Translations under genes and position numbers: made by a program
The notes under the pieces: model-generated
Seen by the model: only the letters and a program-made list of their open reading frames with translations
What the model was told of the DNA's origin: nothing
Databases searched by the model: none
In this document: positions 8,557 to 16,717 of the stretch, in pieces
Position numbering within the stretch: position 1 is the stretch's first letter
How the letters are laid out: every line of letters begins with the position of its first letter
Origin: HGM10766 sp900757295
GTDB lineage: Bacteria; Bacillota_I; Bacilli_A; RF39; UBA660
Direction of reading: 5' to 3'
Length of the DNA stretch: 64,000 nt
Assembly: GCA_025992315.1 (NCBI GenBank)
Contig: DAJPHG010000001.1
Location: 620,001 to 684,000 of the forward strand

Positions 8557-9090
8557 ATGGGTAAATTAGAATATACTGAGAGATATTGTGAATTGTTAGA
8601 GCAGGCAAATGAAAAAGAAGCAAAATTAGAAGCATTTGTTCAAAATTGGCTAAATGGTAATTCAGAAATGTCTTCTGAAGTTTTAGAAAAATTAATTATA
8701 AAAGTCAATGATCAAATTGCTCAAATGAGATTTGAAGCAGAAAAATACAAGATTGAATTTGATAGATTATCTAAAGAAGAAAAATTACAACAAGAACAAT
8801 TACAATCTTCAAATGCTTTAAAAATGCGATTAAGAGATATGATTGGTGTGGATACAAGTTCCGTTGTTATTACTGGTGGATTTTTATCATCAAATGCAAA
8901 TGAATCACATTTAATAGGAAGAGAAAAAACTGCTGAAGAAATAGAGTTAGATAAGCAAATTGCTTTATCAACATTAAGAGAAAAAGTTGCAAAAAAAGAA
9001 ATTACATTAGCTCAGGCTTCACAATTAAAAAATGATATAGAAAATTCATACGTAATAAATAATGAAATGTCTTCTGGTAGACATATGTAA
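8557..9090 (+). CDS. Coiled-coil hypothetical protein, 177 aa
   Basis: I do not recognise this protein. The ATG at 8557 follows AGGAGAAAG; a longer in-frame GTG start at 8470 has no ribosome site. The product is predicted mostly helical: residues 1-100 carry heptad-like charged helices (LLEQANEKEAKLEAFVQNWL; RLSKEEKLQQEQLQ). A Gly/Ser linker follows (VVITGGFLSSNANES), then a C-terminal helix (AEEIELDKQIALSTLREKVA) that resembles a short SHOCT-like tail. No membrane segment is visible. It is a single-gene accessory unit bounded by the two repeats and a terminator. Confidence 0.65.
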   Translation: MGKLEYTERYCELLEQANEKEAKLEAFVQNWLNGNSEMSSEVLEKLIIKVNDQIAQMRFEAEKYKIEFDRLSKEEKLQQEQLQSSNALKMRLRDMIGVDTSSVVITGGFLSSNANESHLIGREKTAEEIELDKQIALSTLREKVAKKEITLAQASQLKNDIENSYVINNEMSSGRHM

Positions 9091-9167
9091 TTTTTTTAGA
9101 TTTTTTAGAAATGGTATTTTCGTTTCTTATTCTTTATATAGGTTATGGATATTATTGCCGAAAAATG

Positions 9168-9213
9168 TTGTAGACCTCTACAATCAGATTGGTAATAAAT
9201 TCGAACTTTTCGA
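9168..9213 (+). repeat. Palindrome plus copy 2 of the TTCGAACTNTTCGA repeat
   Basis: TTGTAGA-CC-TCTACAA (9168-9183) is a perfect inverted repeat. It is followed after a few bases by ATTGGT and TTCGAACTTTTCGA (about 9200-9213), the second copy of the repeat found right after tRNA-Thr. The arrangement could be a recombination or protein-binding site. Confidence 0.35.
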
Positions 9214-9220
9214 GATACTA

Positions 9221-9257
9221 AAAACTGCTCTCATAATAAATTGAAAGCAGTTTTTAT
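9221..9257 (+). terminator. Rho-independent terminator
   Basis: AAAACTGCT and AGCAGTTTT form a 9-bp stem with a T tail. It can serve genes on both strands here. Confidence 0.7.
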
Positions 9258-9266
9258 TTCATTATA

Positions 9267-9593
9267 TTAGCGAGTTTTTTTGTTTTTTAATAAGTCTTCT
9301 TTAGATGGTTTAAATGAATTTATAATTGATTCAATATCTTCTGGATTACAACTAAATATTGTAGGTATAGTTGTAGAACTTTCCATTAGATTTGCATCGC
9401 TATAATCAATTAATTCATTCAATTTTTCTTTAACATCTTCTGGAGTATATTCTTTTCCATAATTTAATTTCATCAATGTTTCTAATTGTTTTTTTTCATT
9501 TTCTACATTATATCCTTTGCTATAACCTAATAATACTAATGTTTCTAATTTTTCTTTAACGTCTTCTACAGTATATTTTTTATTTTCTTTCAT
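9267..9593 (-). CDS. Small triple-repeat hypothetical protein, 108 aa
   Basis: I do not recognise this family. The ATG at 9593 has GGAAGG upstream, so the longer upstream ATG is rejected. The first two thirds consist of three tandem copies of a 22-30 residue helical unit: YTVEDVKEKLETLVLLGY, then NVENEKKQLETLMKLNY, then YTPEDVKEKLNELIDYSD. A polar tail contains PEDIESIINSFKPSKEDLL. It may be a small helical adaptor or DNA-binding array; function is unknown. No membrane segment. Confidence 0.6.
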   Translation of the reverse strand: MKENKKYTVEDVKEKLETLVLLGYSKGYNVENEKKQLETLMKLNYGKEYTPEDVKEKLNELIDYSDANLMESSTTIPTIFSCNPEDIESIINSFKPSKEDLLKNKKTR

Positions 9594-10011
9594 AATAACC
9601 TTCCTTTTTATTGCTCTATATACTATCATAAATCAGAAAAAAATCAACTATTTTTTGTTTGCATTATTTAAAGAGCTAAATGTAAATTTTTAAAATTTAT
9701 TTTTTGGTCAAGATATGCCATTTTTTTCAATTATATATTAGGCAACATTATTTTCAATAAAAACAAAAAAACAAGACCAAAACCTGTATCACTTTCTGGT
9801 ATAGCCAAAACTTTTAGAACTTTATTTTCTTTTATTCATAATCCATTTTGTACTTATATTACAAGTACTAGAAATGATATTCAATTCTAAAATAGTTGCT
9901 AAAAATATATCTGATATTAGAAAATAAGATTTTCTAAATAATATAGTTATTTTAGCATATAGTTGTTTACAATTCAATGGCGTGATATAATGGTTCTATT
10001 GGAGGTTTATT
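9594..10011. other. Gene-poor gap with a possible reverse-strand coding remnant
   Basis: This 418-base gap holds no intact gene. On the minus strand, about 9680-9850, one frame reads KVLAIPESDTGFGLVFLF and ends in TAA. It is broken upstream by TGA and TAA, so at most it is the tail of a lost gene. Close to the next gene, GATATAAT at 9984-9991 is a likely -10 element. Confidence 0.35.
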
Positions 10012-11046
10012 ATGAATTCAAAAAGTAAATTAAATGAACTTAAAAATAAATTACTTGAAAAAAGTCAAAAAAATAGTGTATTAAAAGAAGCTAGTGAAAA
10101 TTTTAATCTTGATAATAAAGTAGATAATTTTATTGATTGGTATCAAAAAAATATGGTTAATGATAGATATACTAATATTGGAAAATTTTATAAACCAAAT
10201 GACATGAGAAATTTTATTGAAAAAGTGGCTGTTTGGTATGAACTTAGATATCCAGATTATGAAATTAATAAAATGATGCCTGGTTCTAGTTATGATAATG
10301 TGGATGTTAATGACATTATGTTTAAAAATAATAATTATATAAATGAAGCATATAATAAAAATTCAGATGTTAGAAATATAGATTGGAAAGAATTCTATAA
10401 TCCAACTGTTTTTATAAATTCTTTACCTTGGAGTGAAAGATATTTATTTACTAATGCTAAGTATAAAGACGTAGTATATATTAACGTATCTCAATTGAAT
10501 GCTCATTTACATTTAACATCTGATGGTATTGTTGAAGAAGCGGAGGATGTTGAAAATTATACAAAACATAAATTTAAAGATGATGAATTAAAAGGGATGC
10601 ATATTAAAGATGTTGTTAAACTTTTTAAAGAAAAAGGTATCTATTTACCATACAAAAATGATTTAGAAAAAACTATAAAAGAAGTAGATAATTGGAATTA
10701 TCAAAAAGAAGAAATGCTTAACTGTGTTATGTATAGATTAATTGAAAGAGGTGGCAATAGAGTAGGCCCTCGTAGAGCGTTTCTGTTTGCTAAAGAGTTT
10801 TCAAGAAACATAGATATTCCAATGATGTATGGTGTAGATTATTCAGATCCGGGATTATTAAATTTTATTAATGAATATATTAATGCTGGTGGGTCTAAAG
10901 ATTTATTATGTTGTTCTGGATATTTATCTAGATCAAATAAATTTGAAAAATTAGAGATAAGTTCTATTGCTGAAATACATGATAGACTTACTAAAGAGCA
11001 AAATATTATAGATGAAAGAATAAAACGTTTAAAATTACGTAAATAA
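10012..11046 (+). CDS. Hypothetical protein, paralog A of the 10-13 kb cluster
   Basis: This 344-aa soluble protein is unrecognised but clearly paralogous to the product of 12572-13402. Shared blocks include NFIEKVAVWYELRYPDYEIN (about 69-88 here), a KGMHIKDVVKLFKEKGIYLP block (about 195-214), and the C-terminal RRAFLFAKEFSRNIDIPMMY-GVDYSDP-FINEYINAGG region (about 255-300). It has an N-terminal helical extension lacking in the paralog. GGAGG precedes the ATG by seven bases. A terminator follows. Conservation of Trp/Tyr/Gly-rich blocks suggests a folded domain rather than a filler protein. Confidence 0.65.
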   Translation: MNSKSKLNELKNKLLEKSQKNSVLKEASENFNLDNKVDNFIDWYQKNMVNDRYTNIGKFYKPNDMRNFIEKVAVWYELRYPDYEINKMMPGSSYDNVDVNDIMFKNNNYINEAYNKNSDVRNIDWKEFYNPTVFINSLPWSERYLFTNAKYKDVVYINVSQLNAHLHLTSDGIVEEAEDVENYTKHKFKDDELKGMHIKDVVKLFKEKGIYLPYKNDLEKTIKEVDNWNYQKEEMLNCVMYRLIERGGNRVGPRRAFLFAKEFSRNIDIPMMYGVDYSDPGLLNFINEYINAGGSKDLLCCSGYLSRSNKFEKLEISSIAEIHDRLTKEQNIIDERIKRLKLRK

Positions 11047-11066
11047 AAATATTATTAGATTTAAAG

Positions 11067-11098
11067 AAATAGTTAAGTAATATTACTGACTATTTTTT
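11067..11098 (+). terminator. Rho-independent terminator
   Basis: AAATAGT pairs with ACTATTT, with a nested GTAATATTAC inner stem, followed by seven T residues. Confidence 0.75.
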
Positions 11099-11161
11099 TA
11101 TAAAAGGTTGAACTTTTAGAAGATAATGTTATAATATGTTCTAATGGAATGGGGAAGATAT

Positions 11162-11596
11162 ATGAAAATTTTAATTATTGAAGATGATTTAAAGAAAATA
11201 CAAGAAATAAATCTAATTATGAACCGTTTAAATGTTAATAATTATGAAATTGCACATAATGTAAAAAATGCTTTAGAAAGTATATATATGAATAATTTTG
11301 ATTTAATAATAACTAGTCTAAAAATACCTGCATATCGTGATGATGCATTAGTAAGAAATGATATGGGTTATAGAATGCTTTGTGAATTAGCCTATAATCA
11401 AGTGAGTATTCCAACTATAGTATTTTCTAAAGATAATTTATATGAAGAACAAATTGAATATTTAAAAAATTTAGGCTGTCCATTTATAGATAAAACAATT
11501 AATATTGATGAATTAGAAACTTCATTAGATAAGTATTTAAACGGACATAGTAAAAAAAGAGTTATAAATAATGAAAGAAAAAAAGATAGAAATTAA
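11162..11596 (+). CDS. Stand-alone receiver-like domain with Ser at the phospho-acceptor position
   Basis: The 144-aa product starts like a response-regulator receiver (MKILIIEDDLKK, acidic pair at residues 8-9). It keeps the later beta-strand Ser/Thr region (IPTIVFSKD) and the conserved Lys (FIDKTI, about 103-108). At the phosphorylation site, where a receiver has a D in an ILDxxMP motif, it reads IITSLKIP, so the Asp is replaced by Ser. There is no output domain. This suggests a pseudo-receiver used for protein binding. The ATG at 11162 follows GGGGAAGA. The next gene overlaps by 26 bases, so translation is coupled. Confidence 0.7.
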   Translation: MKILIIEDDLKKIQEINLIMNRLNVNNYEIAHNVKNALESIYMNNFDLIITSLKIPAYRDDALVRNDMGYRMLCELAYNQVSIPTIVFSKDNLYEEQIEYLKNLGCPFIDKTINIDELETSLDKYLNGHSKKRVINNERKKDRN

Positions 11597-12509
11597 TACT
11601 TTACTTGCATTGTGTGAATTACAAAATGATTATAAAATCTTTTCTTCTGAATTTCAAAGTTTAATAAAGGGGAAAAATATAATTTATAAATTATATAATT
11701 ATATTAAAAGTAAAAAGCATATTATCAAAAATATAACATTTGCCAAATTTATAGAAAAGTATAAACATGTTTTAGATGTGTGTAATACATATGGTTGTCT
11801 AGCTGATTTAACTATATGTAGTTATGATAATAATGGAAATAAGTTTGAATCTGTTTGTGATGAGTATTTTATAAATTATATTATAAATAATAATGGTAAA
11901 GTAGAAATAATCAAAAGTAATCTAGAAAAATTAAAAGAATTAGGATTTGTTAAAATTTATTTTAATGAAGATTATGATTTTCAAAAGGAGAATTACACAG
12001 TTAGTTTTAACAACTGTGAAATGTTTTATTTCTTAGAAAATGTAAAAATAGTACCAACTTATGATAGTATAAATGTTACTTATCTAACAGAAAATTCTCA
12101 TTTTAAAATGCCTTTAAATAAAAATAGAAATAATCAAGTTTTTGCAGGAGATATTGTCTATCTTAATGATTTAACCTTTGAGCCAAGTATACTGCCAAAT
12201 GAAATTTCTTTTTCCACTACTTTAGGAATCTTAAAAAAGAAATATTTTGATTTACAAGAAGAATATGAAAAAATTTATAATATAGTGTTATTAAATAATC
12301 TTTCTAATGATTTAATCTTAAAATATAAAGAATTAAAAAAATTACTAGAAAATTTAAATGATAAAACAAGTCAAAAATCTTTAGATAATTTGTCTAATGA
12401 TTTAAAAAGTCTTGATCATGATGTTCAAAAAGTTATAGAAGATATTAAAAATAATAATATAAATGTGAAGGATAATAAAGAAGAAGCTAGTTTGAATAGA
12501 GGTGTTTGA
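11571..12509 (+). CDS. Hypothetical protein with C-terminal coiled coil, 312 aa
   Basis: I do not recognise this protein. It starts inside the end of the receiver-like gene (ATG at 11571), which implies co-expression at fixed ratio. The N-terminal 230 residues are mixed alpha/beta. Residues about 235-300 form a long helical, heptad-like stretch (EYEKIYNIVLLNNLSNDL; LDNLSNDLKSLDHDVQKV). No membrane segment. It may be the partner of the pseudo-receiver. Confidence 0.65.
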   Translation: MKEKKIEINTLLALCELQNDYKIFSSEFQSLIKGKNIIYKLYNYIKSKKHIIKNITFAKFIEKYKHVLDVCNTYGCLADLTICSYDNNGNKFESVCDEYFINYIINNNGKVEIIKSNLEKLKELGFVKIYFNEDYDFQKENYTVSFNNCEMFYFLENVKIVPTYDSINVTYLTENSHFKMPLNKNRNNQVFAGDIVYLNDLTFEPSILPNEISFSTTLGILKKKYFDLQEEYEKIYNIVLLNNLSNDLILKYKELKKLLENLNDKTSQKSLDNLSNDLKSLDHDVQKVIEDIKNNNINVKDNKEEASLNRGV

Positions 12510-12521
12510 TCTCTTTTTTTT
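12494..12521 (+). terminator. Weak terminator overlapping the stop codon
   Basis: AGAG and CTCT flank a short loop across the TGA stop and are followed by eight T residues. The stem is short, so termination may be partial. Confidence 0.45.
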
Positions 12522-12571
12522 ATGAATATTTTAGATTATCTATTTGTAATATTTATTATTAGGAGGGCTAT

Positions 12572-13402
12572 ATGTTTAATAGTATATTAAAAAAAGATGT
12601 ACTAGATATTTATATTAAAACATTTCTAAATAATTATAAAAATATAATCACAAAACATTATAATGGTAAAGATTTACAAAGAAAAATAATGAAAATGAGT
12701 AATTTTATAGATAAAATAGCTGTTTGGTATGAATTTAAGTATCCTGATAATCAAATAAATAATGTTATATTAGATTTATTAACTTTAGATAAAAATAAGT
12801 ATTTATATACTAGCGATGATCTTTTAAATGTTTTGAGTTTTGAAGAGAAAAGTTATCTTATTGAGCCTAGTTATGATAATATTGCATATTTAGATTCTTC
12901 ATTTAATTCATATTTATGTCTAGATAAAGATGGCTTTATTATAAATACTATTGGTCTTGATATATATACTAAAAATAATTGTAGTGATATAAAAGTAATA
13001 GGAATGCATTTGAGTGAATTTTTAAATTTGTTGAAATTAAGAAATATTGTTATTCCATGTGAAAATGAATTATATGAAGAAATTGAGTATGTTAAAGTTC
13101 ACAAAATAATAAAAGAAAATATATTGGAAAGTATTATTTATATGATTATGAAGCGTAATAAAAATTTTTATAGTGCTAAAAGAGCTTATATATTTGCAAA
13201 AGAGTTTAATTTGAATAGTGAAATACCTTTAAAATATGGATTATATTTAGATGATCCACATTTAAATGAATTTATAAACTTATATTTAAAAGATGGTGGT
13301 AATGAGAATTTAAAGTGTTACGTTGATTATCTTAAATCAACTAAAATATTAACAATTAATGATTTAAATAATAAAGTTTTAACTTATCATAATAATAAAT
13401 AA
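12572..13402 (+). CDS. Hypothetical protein, paralog B of the 10-13 kb cluster
   Basis: This 276-aa protein is a shorter relative of the product at 10012-11046. It shares the block NFIDKIAVWYEFKYPDNQIN (about 45-64), IGMHLSEFLNLLKLRNIVIP (about 145-164), and the C-terminal AKRAYIFAKEFNLNSEIPLKYG region with FINLYLKDGG. Both copies keep the FAKEF and WYE(L/F)(R/K)YPD motifs, which are probably structural or functional. GGAGGG lies nine bases before the ATG. The function is unknown. Confidence 0.65.
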   Translation: MFNSILKKDVLDIYIKTFLNNYKNIITKHYNGKDLQRKIMKMSNFIDKIAVWYEFKYPDNQINNVILDLLTLDKNKYLYTSDDLLNVLSFEEKSYLIEPSYDNIAYLDSSFNSYLCLDKDGFIINTIGLDIYTKNNCSDIKVIGMHLSEFLNLLKLRNIVIPCENELYEEIEYVKVHKIIKENILESIIYMIMKRNKNFYSAKRAYIFAKEFNLNSEIPLKYGLYLDDPHLNEFINLYLKDGGNENLKCYVDYLKSTKILTINDLNNKVLTYHNNK

Positions 13403-13634
13403 TTTTTATAATCATAAATGTGCTAATTACAAAGATATAAAATGTGATAATGATAATATTTTAGCTACTTTAATGTTTCTTTATGATTTAAATTACGTTT
13501 ATTCTTTTAAATATATAAAAGAACATGGATTGCTTGAAAAAATGTATAAAAATGTTCAAAATAAAGATAAATTTAAAGAATATTTTGATTACATCATTAA
13601 TTATGTAAACAAACGTATTTTAGAAAAAGATTAA
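13383..13634 (+). pseudogene. Open remnant without a start codon downstream of paralog B
   Basis: A frame different from the upstream gene is open from 13383 to a TAA at 13632-13634. It reads plausibly (CANYKDIKCDN; YIKEHGLLEKMYKNVQNK). The only ATG, at 13473, lacks a ribosome site. It is probably the tail of a truncated or frameshifted gene, not a chance frame, because codon use matches the neighbours. Confidence 0.4.
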
Positions 13635-13638
13635 ACCT

Positions 13639-13676
13639 AAAAAAAGAATTCTATTTTAAATTAGAATTCTTTTTAG
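13639..13676. terminator. Bidirectional rho-independent terminator
   Basis: AAAGAATTCTA and TAGAATTCTTTTT form an 11-bp stem with A and T runs on both sides, separating convergent genes. Confidence 0.85.
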
Positions 13677-13686
13677 TTAAAGATTG

Positions 13687-14019
13687 TCAAATTTTATAAA
13701 TTTTCTCTTTGATATTTGATTGATATTTTTTTAGAGTAGTTGGATCAATAACATATCCATTTTTTTCTTTTTCTAGGTATGGAGTACATGATCTACTATC
13801 AAATAAATACTCGACATTTTCAATGATATTAAAAAAATCTTGCTCAGTTAATAAATCTATTGGTATATAATTATAATTATTTACCTTTAAAAAAATCACA
13901 TTTTCCATTACTAATTCGTAATTGTCTCTGTTAACTAGTTCTTCTTCAGAAAAGTCTTCTAAATTACGTTCATTTATTTTTGTAAAATATAATAAATCTC
14001 CTATATAAAATTCAAACAT
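13687..14019 (-). CDS. Hypothetical protein, 110 aa
   Basis: I do not recognise this protein. AAGGTGAT lies a few bases before the ATG at 14019, which is preferred over an upstream GTG. It is acidic and soluble (MFEFYIGDLLYFTKINER). It contains a beta-strand-rich centre and ends in YQSNIKEKIYKI. It is monocistronic, ending at the bidirectional terminator. Confidence 0.6.
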   Translation of the reverse strand: MFEFYIGDLLYFTKINERNLEDFSEEELVNRDNYELVMENVIFLKVNNYNYIPIDLLTEQDFFNIIENVEYLFDSRSCTPYLEKEKNGYVIDPTTLKKYQSNIKEKIYKI

Positions 14020-14108
14020 ATCTATCACCTTGTATAACTTATTATAAATATTTAACTTTTAAAGTCAATTAAAATGTTAAGTGTTATAATATTTTAAAGG
14101 AGTTTTTT

Positions 14109-14465
14109 ATGATAAGTAAAAAAGAAATTATAGAAATAATAAATAATCGATACAATAATGTAGAAGAATTCACTTTATTAACTATTTTAGATGCAATTAA
14201 AAACCAGGGTTTAACGACAAAAGAAGAAATTTTAAATATGTTAGATGAAGCAGATTTTATAATGTCTGAAATTAATAATAACTATAATGATAAAAGAAAT
14301 ATCCAAATTAATGATTTTTATAATGAAGTAAAAAGATTAGCAAATAAATATAATATATCTTATTTATTAATAACTGATAAAAGGTATGATAGTAATGATT
14401 TAAACAATAAAACTTTTAGTGCTGTTTTAGATTATTATGATTCTTTAAAGGATAGTAATGAATAA
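14109..14465 (+). CDS. Hypothetical helical protein, 118 aa
   Basis: I do not recognise this protein. It is small, soluble and helical (KKEIIEIINNRYNNVEEF; TKEEILNMLDEADFIMSEI). AAAGGAG precedes the ATG by seven bases. Its end overlaps the start of the DUF4186 gene by eight bases, so the two are co-translated. Confidence 0.6.
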   Translation: MISKKEIIEIINNRYNNVEEFTLLTILDAIKNQGLTTKEEILNMLDEADFIMSEINNNYNDKRNIQINDFYNEVKRLANKYNISYLLITDKRYDSNDLNNKTFSAVLDYYDSLKDSNE

Positions 14466-14823
14466 TAGTGATGTCATTTTAAAAAAATTATCATATTCTA
14501 AGTTTAGAAGTCGTTTTATTTTAAAAGAAAAAGAGATCAATTATATTAATGAAAAAGGTTTAGATGTAATAAGATTACATGCTAGGGACTTTATTTCTAA
14601 ACGTCTTGCTCCATTGAATATTCCTAATGATGGTAAACAAACTCCTATGAAAGGACATCCGGTTTTTGTTGCTCAACATGCTACTGCTACTTGTTGTAGA
14701 ACATGTTTATATAAGTGGCATAAAATTGAAATGAATAAAGAGCTCAATCAAAAAGAACAAGAGTATATAATCGATATAATAATGAAGTGGATAGAGAAAG
14801 AATATAATAAGAAATTGTTATAA
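14458..14823 (+). CDS. DUF4186 family protein
   Basis: The 121-aa product matches DUF4186, a family of unknown function. Its hallmark is visible: RSRFILKEKEINYINEKG, then DFISKRLAP, DGKQTPMKGHPVFVAQHAT and ATCCRTCLYKWH. The paired Cys (TCCRTC) and clustered His suggest a metal site. Length is typical. It overlaps the preceding small gene by eight bases. Confidence 0.85.
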   Translation: MNNSDVILKKLSYSKFRSRFILKEKEINYINEKGLDVIRLHARDFISKRLAPLNIPNDGKQTPMKGHPVFVAQHATATCCRTCLYKWHKIEMNKELNQKEQEYIIDIIMKWIEKEYNKKLL

Positions 14824-14841
14824 ATCGACAACTTCTTTTTT
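14811..14841 (+). terminator. Terminator overlapping the DUF4186 stop codon
   Basis: AAGAAATTGT can pair with ACAACTTCTT with one mismatch, followed by a T run. Confidence 0.5.
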
Positions 14842-14879
14842 TATAATATGATAACTTTATTATAAGAATCGAGGTTGAT

Positions 14880-15056
14880 ATGAAAGTAAAAATATTTGAT
14901 GAGAATCATGAAAAAGACTTAGAAAATTCTGTAAATATGTTTCTTAGTACGTTAAATAGTGATATAATTGATATCAAGTATCAAGTATCGGTTTCGATAT
15001 TTGGCGAAGAACAGATTTATTGTTTTTCAGCAATGATTATATATAATACGGAGTAG
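14880..15056 (+). CDS. Cse60-like sporulation protein, 58 aa
   Basis: This short gene starts MKVKIFDENHEKDLENSVN, continues DIIDIKYQVSVSIFGEEQIY, and ends CFSAMIIYNTE. The pattern of an acidic E/H-x-DLE start, an IKYQV strand and EQIYCFSA matches small sporulation protein Cse60 of Bacillus. GAGG lies six bases before the ATG. It ends just before the flippase gene, with which it probably forms an operon. Role in spores is inferred from the family only. Confidence 0.6.
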   Translation: MKVKIFDENHEKDLENSVNMFLSTLNSDIIDIKYQVSVSIFGEEQIYCFSAMIIYNTE

Positions 15057-15064
15057 TGATAAAT

Positions 15065-16717
15065 TTGAAAAAAAATTCATTTTTAGAGGGAAGTTTTATA
15101 GCTACAGCATCTATAATTTTTGTTAAATTATTAGGAATGTTATATGTTATTCCATTTTATGCAATAGTAGGTACTAAAGGTGCATCTTTATATGCTTATG
15201 CTTATACAATTTATAATATATTTTTAGATGTAGCATCAGCAGGACTTCCAATAGCAATTAGTAAGTTAATTAATGAATACAATACATTAGATAAGAAAGA
15301 AGCTAAAGTAAGAGCTTATAAAATAGGTAAGAAAATAGTTAGTATATTTTCGATAGTTTCTTTTGTAATAGTTTTCTGTTTTGCAGAGATTATTGGAAAG
15401 CTTATTTTAGGAGATTTAAGTGGAGGTAATACAATAAAAGATGTTGCATTTGTTATAAGATGCATTTCTTTAGCAATATTGGTTATTCCATATTTAGCTG
15501 TTAGTAAAGGCTATTTGCAAGGTCATCACTATATAAAAGCTCCTTCAGTAAGTCAAGTTTTAGAACAAGTAATACGTATATTTATTATTATAGTTGGCTC
15601 TTATTTAACTATAAAGGTATTCCATCTAAGTGCTACTTTAGGAGTTGGAATTGCTGTAACTGGAGCATTGGCTGGAGGTATAGTTGCTTGTTTATACATT
15701 AAAAAGAAAATAAAAGAAAATAAAACTGAGCTTGGCTTGGATGAGACTTTAATTCAAAAAAAAGATTCAGTTACAAATAAAGAGATTGTTAAAAAAATAT
15801 TTGGATATGCGATTCCTTTTATAATTATTGATACGGCTGCAAGTATTTATAGCTTTATGGATATGGTTTTAATTATTAGAACATTAAATTATTTATCATT
15901 TAGTGCACATGATGTAGAGTTTATTGCTAGTTCTATAATTACTTATGCACCTAAAATTAATATGATAATTGCTGCTATAGCAACCGGTATGTCTGTAAGT
16001 TTGATTCCAACTATAGTATCTGCATATGTCAAGAAAGATTGGAAAGATGTAAATAAAAAGTTAAATAATGCATTACAGATTATTTTAGTTATCTCTATTC
16101 CAATGGCTGTAGGTATTTCTTTACTTGCTGGACCTATATGGTCATTGTTTTATAAATATAATTCTTATGGTGTAGCTATATTAACTTTAAGTATATTCAA
16201 TGCTATATTGACAAATTGCTATGTCATCACTAGTTCGACTTTACAAGGACTAAACAAGTTTAAAACTGTTTATTTAGCAACTATTTTAGGATTCTTGACA
16301 AATGGAGTTTTAGATGTACCTCTAATGTTATTGCTTAATCATCTTAAAATACCAGCATATTTCGGAGCTATTGTTGCAACTATGATTGGCTATTCTTTGT
16401 CAATATTTATAGGATTATTTACATTACATAGACAAAATCATATAAGCTATAAAGAAACTTTTAAAGTAGTATTGAAACTTATTGTACCGTTAATAGCTAT
16501 GATTTTAGTTGTAGTTTTATTGAAAATGATAATTCCATTTAATATAGCTAGTAAAATTTCTTGTATTATTTATATTGGAATTTGTGCTTTATTGGGAGCA
16601 ACTGTATTTATTGTTATATCTTATAAAATGGGAATTTTAACTGAAGTATTTGGAAAGAAGTTTATAAATAAGATCATAAAAAAACTTACTCTAGGAAGAG
16701 TAAAGCTTGAAAATTAA
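15065..16717 (+). CDS. MurJ/SpoVB-type lipid flippase (MOP superfamily)
   Basis: The 550-aa integral membrane protein has about 14 hydrophobic helices. Its N-terminus is typical of the SpoVB/YtgP branch of polysaccharide and lipid II flippases (FLEGSFIATASIIFVKLLGM; GLPIAISKLINEYN). Such proteins move lipid-linked cell-wall precursors outward. GGAG at 15049-15052 better suits the TTG start at 15065 than the GTG at 15056. Next to the Cse60-like gene, a sporulation (SpoVB) or vegetative (MurJ) role are both possible. Confidence 0.85.
   Translation: MKKNSFLEGSFIATASIIFVKLLGMLYVIPFYAIVGTKGASLYAYAYTIYNIFLDVASAGLPIAISKLINEYNTLDKKEAKVRAYKIGKKIVSIFSIVSFVIVFCFAEIIGKLILGDLSGGNTIKDVAFVIRCISLAILVIPYLAVSKGYLQGHHYIKAPSVSQVLEQVIRIFIIIVGSYLTIKVFHLSATLGVGIAVTGALAGGIVACLYIKKKIKENKTELGLDETLIQKKDSVTNKEIVKKIFGYAIPFIIIDTAASIYSFMDMVLIIRTLNYLSFSAHDVEFIASSIITYAPKINMIIAAIATGMSVSLIPTIVSAYVKKDWKDVNKKLNNALQIILVISIPMAVGISLLAGPIWSLFYKYNSYGVAILTLSIFNAILTNCYVITSSTLQGLNKFKTVYLATILGFLTNGVLDVPLMLLLNHLKIPAYFGAIVATMIGYSLSIFIGLFTLHRQNHISYKETFKVVLKLIVPLIAMILVVVLLKMIIPFNIASKISCIIYIGICALLGATVFIVISYKMGILTEVFGKKFINKIIKKLTLGRVKLEN

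Noticed and set aside
9062..9244. 60-codon open frame after the coiled-coil gene
   Set aside because: It starts inside the upstream gene, has no ribosome site, and overlaps the palindrome and repeat; at most a remnant.
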